The notes beneath the pieces are model-generated. The model did no database searches. It was not told where the DNA came from and saw only the letters and a list, made by a program, of their open reading frames with translations. A program made the position numbers and the translations under genes. DNA of 64,000 nt from NCBI RefSeq assembly GCF_019399895.1, contig NC_091879.1:868001-932000 (forward strand). The letters run 5' to 3'. This DNA comes from Cardiocondyla obscurior. Its lineage: Eukaryota > Arthropoda > Insecta > Hymenoptera > Formicidae. Within the stretch, counting starts at the first letter, position 1. Each line of letters begins with the position of its first letter. This document shows positions 37,031-51,418 of the stretch, piece by piece.

Positions 37031-40000
37031 GTAAGAAAACTCAAAACTCTACCCTTTGGTCATCGGCGCGAGCACCTGGCAGCATATGCGCCAAATATAA
37101 AAGGACGAACCTATCTCCCTTTCTCTCTTTGCAAATTCTGCTCGTGCCCCCGCCGAAGAACTCGGTGGAATCACCGATGCGTCTCGCGTGGTTTTCGCTC
37201 GGTGGCGAAATTAACGGAAGCGCAACGCGTGTCGACCGCCGCTCGCTCAGCTGTTAGTCGTGATTGTTGCTAGCCGCGTGTTAACTGTCCAAAAAATTTC
37301 TCCGGGTGAACGCAAAACTTTATTGTAAATTTACATATCTTCTATTAGCGTTAAGAGATGCGAAGACAAACGGAAGTAGTCGCGTGGTTACTTTTACAAT
37401 TCTCTAACGCCGCTGAATCGCATCTCTTGAAAAAAAAAAAAAAAAGAAAACTATTGCTTTAAATTCTTTTTTTTTTCTCTTTATTTTAATACGGTTATCC
37501 GCGAAAATTAAGGAATTTAGCGTTTTTAACGAAAACGAGATGGCGCCTATATGTTGTCGTGTTTGTCACACCGTACCGGTGAATGGGATGTGCGCAAACA
37601 GCTGCCGCCGGGCTGCAGATGCTCTGGAAATTTTGAAATTCCAGCCACGTCGCGAGCAGTGCGCCGTGACTGGATGCATACGAAGATGGGACTATGTTAA
37701 AGAGCGCCGTTTCCGAATACTTTTAAGCCTCACCAAAGCATTAACGATAAAAGAATTTTTACAATTTAAGAATTTTACACCTTGAGCAACAAGATACCGA
37801 AAACGTTAGATATCACTTTAGGTCGGGCAGCAAAGAATCGAATTGCCACTCCGTAGAGTATCCTTCTTTTTAAGATAATCTTTTTTTTTTTTTTTTTGTA
37901 AAGAAGTTACCCAATTAAATGACTCTTGCCGGAGAGATGCTGGCGCCGAAACGCTTCGGTGCAAGTGTTCTCCATTGTGTCCCGAGCGTGTATGATAATC
38001 GCGCGGGTTTTTACGAGTCTTATTTAGCTCGGAGAGATATCGCAGGGTACCGGCGGGAAGTTGGGTCTTATTTGTGGTGGAGCGTATAGAGAGAAAGCAA
38101 AAACGTACAGCCGAGATTCTGAACAATGCGGGAGGAAGGCGTGACGGTGAGCTTTACGAATCTCCGTCGATCCAGCTGCTCGTACCTACATATTGTACAT
38201 TTACCGTCGGCCTTTCGAAGCCTCCACCTCCACACGATAGTTCGCTCAGATAGCCTGAATGCCGGTAAAAGACGGCCGAGTTGCCCGGAGAGGGTGGAAC
38301 AGCTGTTCCACTCGGCGAGAGGAGATCCGTGAATATTTAAAGAACCTAATGTGGATTCTGCGTGCGTTGCTTCTTGCGACGATTTCCGAAAGTCCTTACG
38401 TACATTTTTCGCCGTACGCACGCACCAATCGATTCACGAAAAGAAAAAAATACTTTATTATTACTTTAATTTAACGTTGTAATATTTGTTTTTATTTTAT
38501 TTTATTTTTTTTATTAGATTTTTTATTCGTTCTGCAAAATACGTAACCGTTGTATTATACGTATTTTTATGAGGTTTTGACTAGTCATTTTGAAAGACAG
38601 ATTGACGACGAGTAGAAATTCGTAAATGGAAGAAGGAAATCCTGCCGGGAAGCACAGGCAGGGTGGCCAGATGTTAACGATAATTAAATCGCAAATAAAA
38701 GTAGGACGCGTTTCTCACGGCGGTCGGCGCATTCTAAATCTCATGGAATGTTGTTATTTTTAAAAATTAGAACGCGCGTGTTACAAAATGAACGAAAGGA
38801 GATTCGAAAAGGATCTTTGGTGTTTGCGAACGAAACAGTAGAACGTAATAATAGAATAATTTACAATCTATTTTCATACTTTTACAATTATAATTATTTA
38901 TTAATTTTTAAAAATTAAAGGAAAATAAATTTAATAATAATTATTTCCAAATTCAACGTTTCAATGCGTGCCAGATGTCAGAAATAATTAAATCGCTGTC
39001 ACGAAAGATCCTTGTTTTTCTCATCATTTTAGCGTAACTAAGTTCTCGTATTTCCACGTTCGAAGCAGGAACAGGAAAGACACGTCTCTTCAAGTGAGGA
39101 AAAAACTGTGGGTTGATCCAACGAGGAACCATCTTGTCGTGTGGGCAGAAAGTAATTTGATCCGAGCAGTTTTACAGCTTCTATCGACATTAATTACGAA
39201 ATATTCAGTTCCAGATTACAGAGATAAAATTTTTCGATTAATTTCCTCGTTTTTTTTTTAATTAAGTAAATTTCGAAGAGTATAATTTTCCAAGAACTGT
39301 CGTCGTTGTTAAACGTGGTCCGCGATGTCGCTTGGCCTACACGGCAAAGAGTTTTTTTCCGACCGAGATTGAAAAAGCAACGTGGCTGTTGACGGGCGCG
39401 TGAATCTCTGTCACGATCGCGGTGCAATTGTAGTGCGCGTACACTTTAACGATAGGCCCCGAGCGGAAAAAAGGGAAACTCGAAGTAGTTGTTGTCAGAT
39501 AGAAGACTCAGACTCCTGGGAACGCGATTCCCGCCAATTCCTTGACGGGTGCTCGAGGCGGTGTAACGGCCGTTGGTCCGAGATGCCTCGAAAGTGGCAG
39601 GTGCAACTCGGGCCAAACTTCATTAAACACAATCCCATCTGCGCCCTCATACTTTCAAGACGTCTCGTGGCCTCCGTAACTTTTTGAGGACGAGAAAGAG
39701 AGAGAGAGAGAGAAAGAGAGAAGAGGAGGTAGAGACGAAGACCGAGGGTAAAGAAAGGAGCCTTAGCAACTCCTGAACCTCCGGTTGGTGTATCTGTTCC
39801 TCGGCCCTTTTTCTTCCTCTTTTATCTTTGCTCGCGAGACGAGGCGGATTGACTTGTCCGACGCAATTGCTCGAAACCGAAACTGCACGCTCCGCGTGAC
39901 AACAACTGAAACGTGACAGGTGTCTGTTCTCGTGCAACGGAAAAAAATGCATTTTAAAAAACGTGGAAACCCCCCGGGCCAATTTTGAACAATCGAAACG

Positions 40001-41908
40001 CGTCTACGGTACGAAAGTTTTCTCGCAATCCGGGTTTTCCGTATGGTTGTCGCAAATGAAATTTCCGTGCTATTTTTAAACGTGATTTTTTTTCTTTCTT
40101 ACTCTCTTAAAATAAAAAAGAAAAACCACTGATACGTAGCAATTTTGCAATCTTTTTTTCACTTTGAGCTCTTTTCGAAGGTGACGAGCGTGCACGCTTC
40201 CCGTATTAATAAAAATCACCGGGGCTTCAGAAGCGCTGCGAGGCGAGCCGCGTCGGTTGGCAACACAAATTACTTCTGGGAAAGAAGAGAAGCCACGAGC
40301 GCGTGGCTGGTCCTTCTGGCACGCGTGCCCTGTAAACCCTTGAGATTTATTGATTTTAGTCTAGTCGGCCTGTGGAAGAAAGAGATCGAACCGAGATCGG
40401 ACGCAAGCGGCGTTTATCACGCACCCGCATTGTTCTCACATCGATTGCGAGTTAATGGCCCGTGTAATAATCATTAATTCACCAATTGTGCAACTGTAAC
40501 TGTGAAAATACTACGACAAAGTAGTAACTTAAACGCCTTACAATTTATCTTTTAATGACTAAGCTGCCGATTTTACAAGTATTTTACTTTTGATAATTAA
40601 AAATACCGTCGTATGTAAAAATGATTACCGTTAAAACGGATTTTTTTTTTCACGACACACATTCATCGTTTACGGACAAGGTACCTTACGCAGTGCTCAA
40701 TCGCTACAATAGATACTTGTTACTTCTATAACAAGTTCCCGAAGGCATTTTCCCCTAAATTTCCGCAAAATAAATGACACTTTCTGCATCTCACCCTCCG
40801 CACGATCGTGAAAGAAGTTCGGTTCGAACCAGAAGTGAGGAATAATAGGCTTTATGGGATCTTTAAATTTTAAAGGGACGGTACCCGAACAGCTGACGCT
40901 TTCTAAGATACCCAGGTATTCTTTTTAACAAATTCGAAAATATTTTGAAAGTCAACCGACGTGGAAAACTATTTGCTACGAAAATATAAAGATTTGATAT
41001 GCTATATTTGATATAACAAAAATAATGGATTTCTCGTTTCTCTCGAGCTTCTCTTATTTTTCTAGTAACAGAAATTATTATTTTTTTTCTTTTTTTTTTA
41101 CCACTGTATTATCGGGTCGATGCAGTTTGCCTTTAATACTTTATCGCAGCCTTGACGGTTCCCACGCTGACGGAAACAATCTCCCGTATACATTTTCCAC
41201 ATATAACAGTGGGCATTCCTGGCGACCAATTAATACCGATAATCGTGAATTTCGCTGCGGCATCTGCTGCGAGCGATATGATACCCAGGTGCTAAACGAA
41301 GGGTGTGTCCGATATATATATATTTTTTTTTTCGGCCGGAATCGGTATGAAATACGATCTCTTTCCGGTGCGCGTCGTAGGTGACATTATTGTTGTCGCG
41401 CGAGTACATCGCAGGGACTCGGTGGTAAATTCACGAAACGAATAACGCGACATTTTATGTAGACGACGCCGGTTTTGGAAATCTCTTGAATCGTCGGAGG
41501 GATGCACGCTTTACGGTGCGCACCCCAACCGATCAACGTTCACACGATTGCGCCAGATGTTGTCGTAAGTGTTACAGTTTATCAGGTAACGAGGTAATCG
41601 GGGTGGGCGTAACCGTGACCGGACTCAGGGGCGATCAAAGCCCCGAACTATTTGTTAATTCTGGATAATTAAAGAACACCGTGTTTCCCAGCGTCCGCAA
41701 TCTTTATTTGCATATCACTTACAATCGTCAATTTAATCTGGGCGATAAGTGCTGGCTACTATTGGGAAACGTACGAGAAGATTAGATTTACAAAAAGATA
41801 ACGACGAAATTATTAAAATTCCTATCTTAAAAAATTGATGTAACGCGTAAATTAACTGTTAATTATAGTAATAGAAAATTTTTTTAATTATTTGTAGCAT
41901 CTCTAAAA

Positions 41909-42500
41909 TTAAATTATATATTTTTTTTTGTTAAAGATCGCCGCAACTGCATTCACTACTGTTAAACGAAAGTGTCGTTATCGCCGATTTAATAATTACA
42001 CGAACCGCAGTCGGTTCGTCGGTCGTTCCGGGAGTTTCGCATAGTATTCGGGCGGATTTTTTTTTTAAATACGATTTTCTTTTAATCGCGAGTGTCGAAC
42101 ATGGAACGCGCGAAGTGATCAGTAATTTTCGCGATAGTAAAATCACGGTCGGGACGTTCGCGAGGAACTTATGCGCGGCAGGATGACTCGACACGTCCCA
42201 TCTGAAAGGAGGAGCAGGCCCGGGACGGGTATCCTGCATCGGCGGAGCAACTTTTAGGTAAATATCAATTTTTTTTTCTTTTTAATCTTTATAAAAATAA
42301 AGCTTTTTAGCCCTTACACGAATTGAAATATTATCACGTCTACATTAATATGTTTTATTTTATGTTACAGTCACCGGCAGAACTGTACAACTCCGCTGAA
42401 GCTCGTGCAGATTGGTAAGTTGCATAATTATTTTTTCGTAGTTTTTTATTGGGGTTCCTTAAAAAATAGCGCGCGCGTAGCGCGTTTGGTTTCTTCTAGT
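41909..42500 (+). repeat. Dispersed splice-site-bearing element, copy 2
   Basis: About 592 bases matching 14283-14879 over the whole length, including the two exon-like blocks (41937-42257, again exactly 321 nt, and 42371-42414) and their donors. The first acceptor reads TTAAAG rather than TTACAG. The 24-codon ORF (ATG 42183, TAG 42255-42257) is kept with one visible residue change. It lies between the 3' end of the LAMP-like gene and gene-free DNA. Confidence 0.75.
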
Positions 42501-42633
42501 ACTAATAAAAATATAATTAAAAAAATTTATTATTTAAAAGCGCGCACTCGCCGACGATTTCAGAAGCTGTTAAAATATATTTACACAGTCTCTTTTGAGG
42601 ATTCTTTTCTCGTACAAATATTTGATAAAACCT

Positions 42634-44008
42634 TCAAAATCGAATCAATTTTTCTGTACACCACGTGAACAAAGCAGCGAAGAAAAAACTAACAATTGCT
42701 ACTATAAGGACTATTAGACCTGCTTTGTTTTTATCAATATGCTCTGGAACTATACATTTATTTTGTCGTAGGTAGTTTAGATATTTACATGAAAGCAATT
42801 AAACATGCATTTTTTAAAATTATTAAATAATAAAATTCTCAAGTTAATATCGTACCTGTTTCTTCGTTGCACAAAATTAGGAGAATATCAGAAACAACAA
42901 TGTCTATACTAGTCCCAACGTTTTGTGCTGTTTCTCGTTTATGTACAATTTTGTTAGGTTGCGGCAAATCACAATCAGCGAAGCATAAGCTCAAACAGCT
43001 GTTTTTCTCGTTTTTGATTTCCATCTCTGTTAAATAACAAGCAAATATTTTTATAACGTACTTAAGTAGCATTAAAAAAATTATTCTTACAATATTTCTA
43101 AATAAAAAAAAAAAAAATCTGAATAATAACAAAACATAGTTTCGCAGAAGTTTAAAAGTACAGTTTAATGCGTAATGAGAAGTTATTACCGTTCCAGTAC
43201 ACATCGACGGCAATATAGTTTATAGTAAACATACTGGTATTATAAGTACAATTAAAAGTAATTGTATTATTTTTTTCTATTTCACTTGCGACTTCCTTCC
43301 AACTCAAAGTTATAGTGAAATTCTTTTTACCGCATTTGCCTGTTGTTATTGCATCCGAAGGTACCGTCAACGTAGGCTGGTCATTCTGAAAACCGTAATT
43401 GCACTCTGTCATCACGAAAGAATAATTGAACACGCGTATACTTTTACTGGCTAATTAATTTAAAAGATATATAAATTATTTTGACAAAATTTATTACCGA
43501 AGAATTATAGATGAACGCTTCTTGCAAAAATATTCCAATTGTCACGTTACCTAAAACGCACAATGTTTCTTTTTCGGGGTCTTTCAAGACATAAGTATAA
43601 TTGGAAATATCACTTTTCGAAGTACATATATTTTTTATATAATCTTCCGTTGTGGAACTAATAGTAGTCGTCCAATCGTCGATGGTAAAAGACGAGTTTA
43701 TAGTTGTTGACCTGGCGTTTGATTGATCTTGTAAGTCGTGTTTTTTCGCAGTCTTGCATGCAGCTGCAAAAAAAGATATTTTATCGATATCTATCGAAGT
43801 AAAATAAACAACTGTCACGGAAATTATTTTGTAAAATTTCTTTTTAGAATACTTTATATTATCTAAGTATTATAAAATAGGCTGCGAAGTTAGAATCATT
43901 ATCTTTAAAAAAATAAAATAAAGTTACCTAACCGTAGATAAACAGAGTTTCAAATGCAATTAACAAGGTTATTGTTCCAATCAGTGCTGCCAAACGTGCT
44001 AGCCTCAT
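42634..44008 (-). CDS. LAMP-like type I membrane glycoprotein
   Basis: Five exons assembled by phase: complement(join(42634..42749, 42856..43026, 43190..43385, 43498..43763, 43933..44008)), 274 residues. Exon 1 encodes a signal peptide (MRLARLAALIGTITLLIAF). The luminal part has paired cysteines and many N-x-S/T sites. It includes YVLKDPEKETLCVLGNVTIG and CGKKNFTITLSW, which resemble the folded luminal domain of lysosome-associated membrane proteins, and a CNEET segment before the membrane. Exon 5 gives one transmembrane helix (AGLIVLIVAIVSFFFAALF) and a tail of eight or nine residues ending KLIRF. Family members coat lysosomes, and vertebrate members end in a tyrosine sorting signal, which is absent here. 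All junctions are GT-AG; the exon 1 donor GTTAGG is weak, but the alternative leaves an in-frame stop. An AATAAA (complement of 42526-42531) lies about 100 bases after the stop. The family call rests on pattern, not a search. Confidence 0.6.
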
Positions 44009-47000
44009 ACTTTCTTCCCAGTATTAAAAAAAAAATATTTATTTATTTAAAACTCCGTCAACCCCAGCGCTGTAATTTTATCGTGTCCGTCCCGACGAAT
44101 TGTAACAACAGCATTTACTGATAACTCAGACACAATAAAAAAATCTTGAAAGAAAATGTACACAATACGCGTGCGGTGGTTACGAGAGAACATCAGCTCA
44201 CTTTATTTTTTTAGGACAGAATCCGATTGCGCGCGGCATAGATTAATATAGACGGCGGATATATCCCTCTCCCCCGAAAATTCTAACATTTCCATTTACC
44301 TTATCATTTCGTTATTGACCAGACGGTGCGATAAAGATATCTCTGATCCTGTTGTTTCCTGCTATCGTCATTCTGCTTAACACTGTAATTATCTCCGATT
44401 CTTTTGAAAAAAAAAAAACCTTTGTCACCTTATTTGTATAATTATATAAAAAGGGTAATTTTTATGTCGATAATTTTAACGTACGGATCATGCGCGAACG
44501 CACCCCCATATCGCTTGCACCACCGGACATCATTGTCCGGTTTTTCGTTTCCGCCGTGTTATTATCTCTTTTGTTGACTCGTGCGCGCCGCAATCGAGGT
44601 CGGCGAAATCAACCCGGTTCTCTTTTCACCCTCCTGGGCGAGCCACCCCTTTTCCAATTTCGTTGACTCGCGAGTGGCTGCGGTTTCAATTATTATCTCG
44701 ACGTGCAGCACGCGATGGTGGAAAAAGAGGCGGCGAGCATTGTCCCAGCGAAATGTCACGTTCGGCGACACACCCGCTGAGTCATTAATCACGCATTAAG
44801 CCCAATCGGCGATTCACTTTCTAGCACAGCGCCCATTATTCTTTCAGCTGTCTAATTCGCGGTTTCGCCTAGCTTTTTCGTCGGTCGATTCACCACTAAA
44901 ACTGCGCTGGGCTTGGCTCTAAATTATTTATTGCCATAGACTCCTACAGAACAGACCTTGCAGCCCAGACATTGCAACATTGTTTACTTTACTGGTTATT
45001 TAATTAATAATTAATGTAATTAAATTCGGAATTTTTGTGCGTTTCTTATAAATACAGTTTCATCGCTGTTTGACATTTTTTTAAGTTTGTCGTTTGGTGA
45101 AAGTATATGTATATTTTTTTTTGCAACGATCCTTTCCCGTCGTTGGTTAGATGTCGTTATAGATAGAGGTAGTCGAATGTTGAAAAAATTTTAGAAAACG
45201 ACGTTTCGAATTTCGAGGCATCTGCTCACGAAACCCTTCGGTCTTTATCGAATGATCTTTGCCTAACGAAATCATTGGGCAATTCTCCTTTTTCTCTGGT
45301 TAGACTAGCGTTCGGCGCTATCGTGATTAAGCACCGGGAATCTATTCAGGCCGTCTAATTTATCGAAAATATATGAGGTGGTGCAAATAACGAGACGCAA
45401 TATCGCAAACGCGCGGACGGGAACATCTGCTGCGGTACGAAACCCTTCGGTGCTTATCAGTCGATCGTCATGTGGAAATTGTTAAAAATAACATCGAGTG
45501 GCGGGGCGCCCCCGCGGTGACACGACGCCGAGATTTCGATAGATCTACCCAAAGATCGATTTTGTTCAATCGGCCATCTGCCGCGCCGAAGGGTTGTTTG
45601 CGTCCACCCCTTTCTTGGACCTTTAGACCTTTACGTGCGAGTGGTTGCCCACAATGCGCCGAAAGGTGCACCGACAATGAAAACAACTGGTTGTATCGTT
45701 TGCTTCGTTCGTATTGTAAATATTTGACGAACAACGCAATTATTTATTCATTAAAGTAATTATTAATCTTTCGAAATAGTCTTCGAAAACTGCCGACTGA
45801 CTTATTATCGTAAAAAAAAAATCTTTTATTTAAAAGTTCTGCAAAAGAAAAAGAAAAGAAAAACGTCCGTACGTCTTTATACTTTGAAAATATTTATATT
45901 TTTTATTACAGTGAATTTTATAGAAAAGAACGTTTATAAATTTATAACACACGTGCGGGAGGGTAAAACTGAGCTGTGATTTTTTTTTTTTCCTGAAAAC
46001 TAGGAGCGGAAATGATCTAATTAACGGTCGGTCGTTGGCGCGATAATGTATGTGGGTACGCGTAGAACATAGAAATTCCCACAAAAACCAGTATTGGCGT
46101 TTTCGTACCCCCGGCAGAGTTTCCCATAGAGGCACCCCCAACGATAAATAATGCATGACGACTTGCTCCGGTCCGCGGCAGTTTTATGCGGAGCGTGACG
46201 AGAGACAATTGAAAAACGAAAAGGGAAATTCTTATTTTAAAAAGATGTAAAGATTTTATTGTTGTCCGATTGTTAATTAGGTAGTGAGAAAATTAATACC
46301 GAGGAAAACTGGCAGGCGAGCGAAGGGATTGCTGCGCGATTATTCGTTAGTACACGCGCATTTGCATACAAATGTATCGATTATTTCAATCTCCACTTTT
46401 TGACCGTTGAAGGAACGTCTTTTTTCGCGCAGGAATGCTTATTCGATACGCATCGCGGACCGGTCAATTTCTGTTCGACACGGCGTAATTACGGGCGCAT
46501 TACCGCCGCACGTTAACTCAATTTCGCCACCCTTTCCCGTCGCGTCGCAGATCGCAATGTAGGGCTCGATACGCCGGATACGCGGCGTGCGACCTGTGCG
46601 AAGGCTTCGCGAAGGACACCTGCAAAGACGGGACCCACCCGAACGGAGAGACCACGGTTCTGCGCGCAAAATTTATGTTGCGTGAAGCAACCGTCCTCGC
46701 AGAAGCGCGTTTTCGCCCGTGAGAAACGGCCGCGCTGGCGATCGTCCGTAACACGTCAAAGCGTAAAAAGTTTTACGAGATAATTGCAATACCCGTTTAT
46801 AACGCGAAGACCGACGAATGTGCCTTAGCAACGAGCAATAATCGTTGAGTTAGAACGAAAACAGTTAAAGAAACATTTTTTTACTTGGGTTAAAAATATA
46901 TTAATTGAAATAATTCTGTTACATCTATTAACAATTAAAGTTTAACTTTTTTTAATGCTGTCGTGGAGATCTTTAATCTTTTTTGTTCTCGCAATTTTCG

Positions 47001-50000
47001 TTTGTAATTTGTAATCATTATACGTTTCGTAATTACAAACGTGTGATATCGTTCACCGTTTTCCGATACTTTCCACTGGCTCCAAGAAAGTGCATCGGTA
47101 CTTTCGTAATCCCGGAATAAGCGGCAGGCACTTATTATGCGTTTTGTAAACGTTAAAATTTCCGTTGGCGCATTTGCAGGAAACGGCCGACCGATGGAAT
47201 CCTTTGAAGGTATTTCCTTTCGAAAGCACCGGCTTCCGGATTGAGAATCCATCGCGAGACGAAATTGAAATCGTGACGGGGGTTCGTGGATAGGGAAAGG
47301 GAGCACACGTTTTCGGTGACAATGTGGCTTCTCTGCAGAAATGCATGGTCATTGATATTAATGAATAAAATTAATATATTATTGAATAATTTTTGTAATT
47401 TTTAATTATGATACTAATATATTTATTTATATTTTTTTTTGTTTCTCCCACAAGTATTTTATCTTTCTCTTACTGTCAGTAAGGATTTATTTCAATTTAA
47501 AAAAATTATTTTCAGCTTTGAAAAATATATTAGTAGGAAAATTTCGAGAGCTTATTATTTTACTTTACTTTAGTTCTGCAAAAGAGCTGCGTTTTCGCAA
47601 TTTTTGTATTAAATTAAATATTTCCGTATTGAACGCTCATCGAAATTGTTTTTTTTTTTTTTTTTACCTAATTGGATCGTATTTTTCCTAACATCTGCGA
47701 TGTATATCAGTTTTCGAAACGTAAGGACAGAGCGCGATCGTCGTTTAAGGTCTTCTTCATGTAACCGTGACCCATTACTTCCATGCTGGGGGCACGTGAA
47801 CCATATGGTTCGTGTGATCGATCATGCACGCGTTGACGATCAAGCTATCAAATTCGCGAAACTTAAACTTTGCACGCGCGAGCAGCTTCTCGTCATACTT
47901 GGGTGAGTTCGTGGGAAATGATATGTACGTTACGCTTTCATCATCTCACGCGTTTTAATTTCGCAATTCTCCGATTAGAAAAATTTTATTAATAAGAATT
48001 TTTTTATATAAAATTAATTTTGCGACGAAGGTATTTCATGCTATTTTGAAGTTGTATTGTTACACAACGGGGTGTACGCGCCAATTAGTATTTTATAGAA
48101 TAAATAGAAAGAGAGACGAGCCATCGGTGGACTTGAAAACGACAACGCTTCGTGAAAAATTGTATTTGCATCACACTGCAGGCGCATAATTTGCGAAACT
48201 CGTTCGAGGTGCTTGCTTGAGCATTGTTCATTGTGTGACAAGTTGCACCTGCGATTTTACGATTGTAAAAGCGGAAGAACTCCCCCATATGCATGCTCCA
48301 CCTGTGCTTTTCTGCTCTCGGACGTGCGCAATAAAAGAACAATGAATGTATGTCAAAAACAGCATTTATCTGCATAAAGATCAACGCTCGAATACGTGCG
48401 GACTCATTTAAAGCGTTTTGCACAGTTTACGACGTATTAGCTAAATGATTATTATTAATAATTTAACAGAAATGGACGTCATACCTGTGACTCTTAAAAG
48501 AAATAAATTATAACGTATTAAAATATTATTTGTTCATAAATTTAATTAGAGTGAGCTTTTGGTAGAAATATTTTTTTGCAGCTAGATGTAAAATGTTTAT
48601 ATTAAATTTAACATCATACTTTTTATTCACACATGATTTCAGAATAATTTTTAATAAATGTAAAATATAAAAAAAAATTTTATTTATAAACTATACACGC
48701 ATCAATGTAAGATACAACAGTTTTGACTTTGTTGTAATATCTTCTTCTGATAATAGTACTGCTCTTTTGATAATGAGATAACTTAGCTTACCCAACTCAC
48801 GTAAGATGTCTCTACAATATTATTTTTATTTAGCCGTACGAAATAACGTCTATAAATATTTCTTATAATAATAAAAAAGAGGGATTTTTTAAATAAAAGC
48901 TTTATTTATTATTTTAAAAATTAAATTAATTGTAATGCATTTTTCGAATATGTTTTAATTAATTTTAATATCTGTACGATTTATGAGAAAGAAATTTTTT
49001 CTCTATTAATTTGTACGAATGTACAAATATTAGTTTAATTAGTAAAAACTAAATAAAACTGTCAAAAGTATATTTATAAAATAAATTTTTTTTTTATTTA
49101 TCGCGTATTGTATAAAAATCATGATTTGCAAATATTGAAACTTCCATTTAAACTCAGTGAGGACGTATCGATTTTAATAATAACGCTATGCAATTCGATT
49201 GTCACTCGCTAATTGTTCCATTCCCGAGACAATGGAAAGTTGGACGGTCCAATTGCATTAACTGTCTGATCGGTATTTTCGACACGGTATCGTCTTGAAA
49301 GTTTCCTTGGCCAGGTGAAAGTCTCGCTGTTTCACACAATAAGAAAAGATGTTTGTTTTAAGCGAAGAAGCCTCGATTTTTAATACGTTAACATTTTTAT
49401 ATTGTGAACAATTGACAAGTAACATAAATTATTACATAACAATATAACAAGCACTGTATTTAATATTTAAAGACATTTATTGTAGCGTCAGTCAAGTAGG
49501 TTAATGTCAAATAATTTTTTTTTTCAAGTTTTTTAAACCAGCGGTTTATAAGTAAAATAGTGTACAATGAAATTTCCTGCAATTGCACAAAGTTGCGAGA
49601 TGCAATGAATCGATTCGTATTTTGCGCTGTAGAATTACAAGGTTCACAAACTAGGTAGATGTGCATAGATACCAAGGTAGAGGACGGCACCCACTATTGC
49701 TGATAAATTTATCATTCGCGTCTATTTACAACTGAATCAATAATCGATGCTTCAGGTGTAGACGTAATCGCGTAGCAGCGTCGCGGAAACGTGACTCTGA
49801 GGTGTTTTACGTTGCCCTGTCCGTTTCGATTTTCATATCGGACATTTCATGCAAATGTTGACTGCCTTTAAGAACCGCTCGTAAGGACGAAGTTAAAAAT
49901 ATACTTTAATAATTTCTCTGAAATAGCACTTAGCTGCGAATAACGTTGCAATAAGCATTGAAACGTTCTTAATGAAGGTAGATCATTTTTTAAAAGAATA

Positions 50001-51418
50001 TTCCATCAATTCTTTTGCCGCGGCTAATTCTTTAGAAAAAAACATAGCTAATCATAATAGTTTTTAAAATATTTGAATTTATACGCGTATATTTATAGGT
50101 AACATTTTGAATTTTTATATCAATTTTTTTATATGAAAATTGGAACCGAATGGATTTTAAGCTGTTTGTGCCATACGATGTCAGTGTTAAAAAGCGTAAC
50201 TATATAAAAATCGTTAATTATTTTAAAATGTAAATGTGCGCCAGATGAATCAGACTGTGTTAGAAAAGAATGTTTCCCTTTGTTTTCTTGTTCTCTTATT
50301 CTTTTCTTTTCTCCGTCAAAGTTGCCAGTCTAAATTTTACTTCTTGGTCTCGACCCTCTATACAAATTCGCATTATCGTTCTTTTTATCATTTCCCCCTC
50401 TCGTACGATCACACGTGTTTGTCCTTTCGAGACCCTCTCCTCCGTGCTGTCACTCCATTACCTCCTCTCGGTCAGATTATATTTCTATAATCCGTTAGTG
50501 CGTCATCAACGCATGTGCGATACATGCCTGAAGAAAAGCATGCGTCACCCTACCATAATTAAGAATATAATTAGGGAACAACGTAAGAAATGCAAATCTA
50601 AAATAAACTCAACGTTCGAACCGATGGATTTCTTAATTAAATGCAAAAATTTTATTTATCTATTTTAATTTAAGCAGAGAAAAAATTAATTGATTAAGCG
50701 ATAGATATTTTTTAACATTAAAAATAATCTTGAACGTTTGAATTCTTCTGGAAAGAAAATTTCAAAAGGGTTTATGTGAAAATTGATCCGCCGATTCCTA
50801 TCGGCATATCTTCCAAATCAACGTAAGGCTTCGCTAGATATGTGTAGGACTAATCGGGTTACTCGCGTGCAGAGCATATAATTTTATTACTGATAGAGTC
50901 GGACGAATTTAGTGTATATTGTTCTTATACTGTTTTAATTTTTAATTTTTTTTTTTTTTTAACGCAACTATATTTGTATCTTTCGCGACGATATGTTATC
51001 GCGGTTTCCGCTCTTTATAAGACGGGAAATTATTTATCTGTTTCCTCACAAGTAGGTATGTATATAATGCGGGTTTCGACGCGCTCTTTCCTTGTTTATC
51101 AATTAATTTCTTAGCAGTCGTATACTTAAAAAATTCATGATTATTATGGGTTATGGATTATGGATTATGGATTTTGGATTATTGTTCAGAGTATAAATAA
51201 GTGGAAGAAGATTTTTTGCCCATCAAAAAAAACTTCATTTTATTTTTAATGATTATTATATAAAAATTCACACTGATGATTAAAAACTTTAGTCAAATGA
51301 TTATATATTTCAATTATAAAAGTAAAGTCAAATAATAAAAAAAAAAAAACTTGGAACTTTATGTTGTCCAATATAATGCATACGTATTATAACTATGCAT
51401 ATTTTATTAATATTTTAA
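44009..51418. other. AT-rich region with no supported gene
   Basis: No coding exon is defended here. A frame at about 47646-47906 ends near a donor-like GTGAGT and has a fairly protein-like final part, but no partner exon or motif is seen. Two copies of a roughly 35-base segment containing CGAAACCCTTCGGT lie at about 45219 and 45424. An imperfect GGATTAT tandem array is at about 51150-51182. From 48.4 to 49.2 kb the DNA is very AT-rich. Confidence 0.4.

Larger units (their letters stand above)
33951..41908. other. Upstream region of CKI-C and gene-free DNA
   Basis: The first kilobase is GC-rich and should contain the CKI-C 5' UTR and promoter. Both strands show long overlapping frames there (for example the plus frame at 33431-34288), which I read as composition effects. 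A candidate plus-strand exon lies at 36921-37030 and a perfect hairpin at 34786-34815. A poly-T tract sits near 35706-35728. A purine/pyrimidine simple tract lies near 39693-39730. No further gene is supported. Confidence 0.4.

Noticed and set aside
37540..37785. 81-residue Cys-rich plus-strand frame
   Set aside because: The cysteines suggest a small folded protein, but there is no signal peptide, family pattern or support; left as chance.
40805..40830. GGTTCGAACC resembling a tRNA B box
   Set aside because: No acceptor stem, A box or anticodon arm around it.
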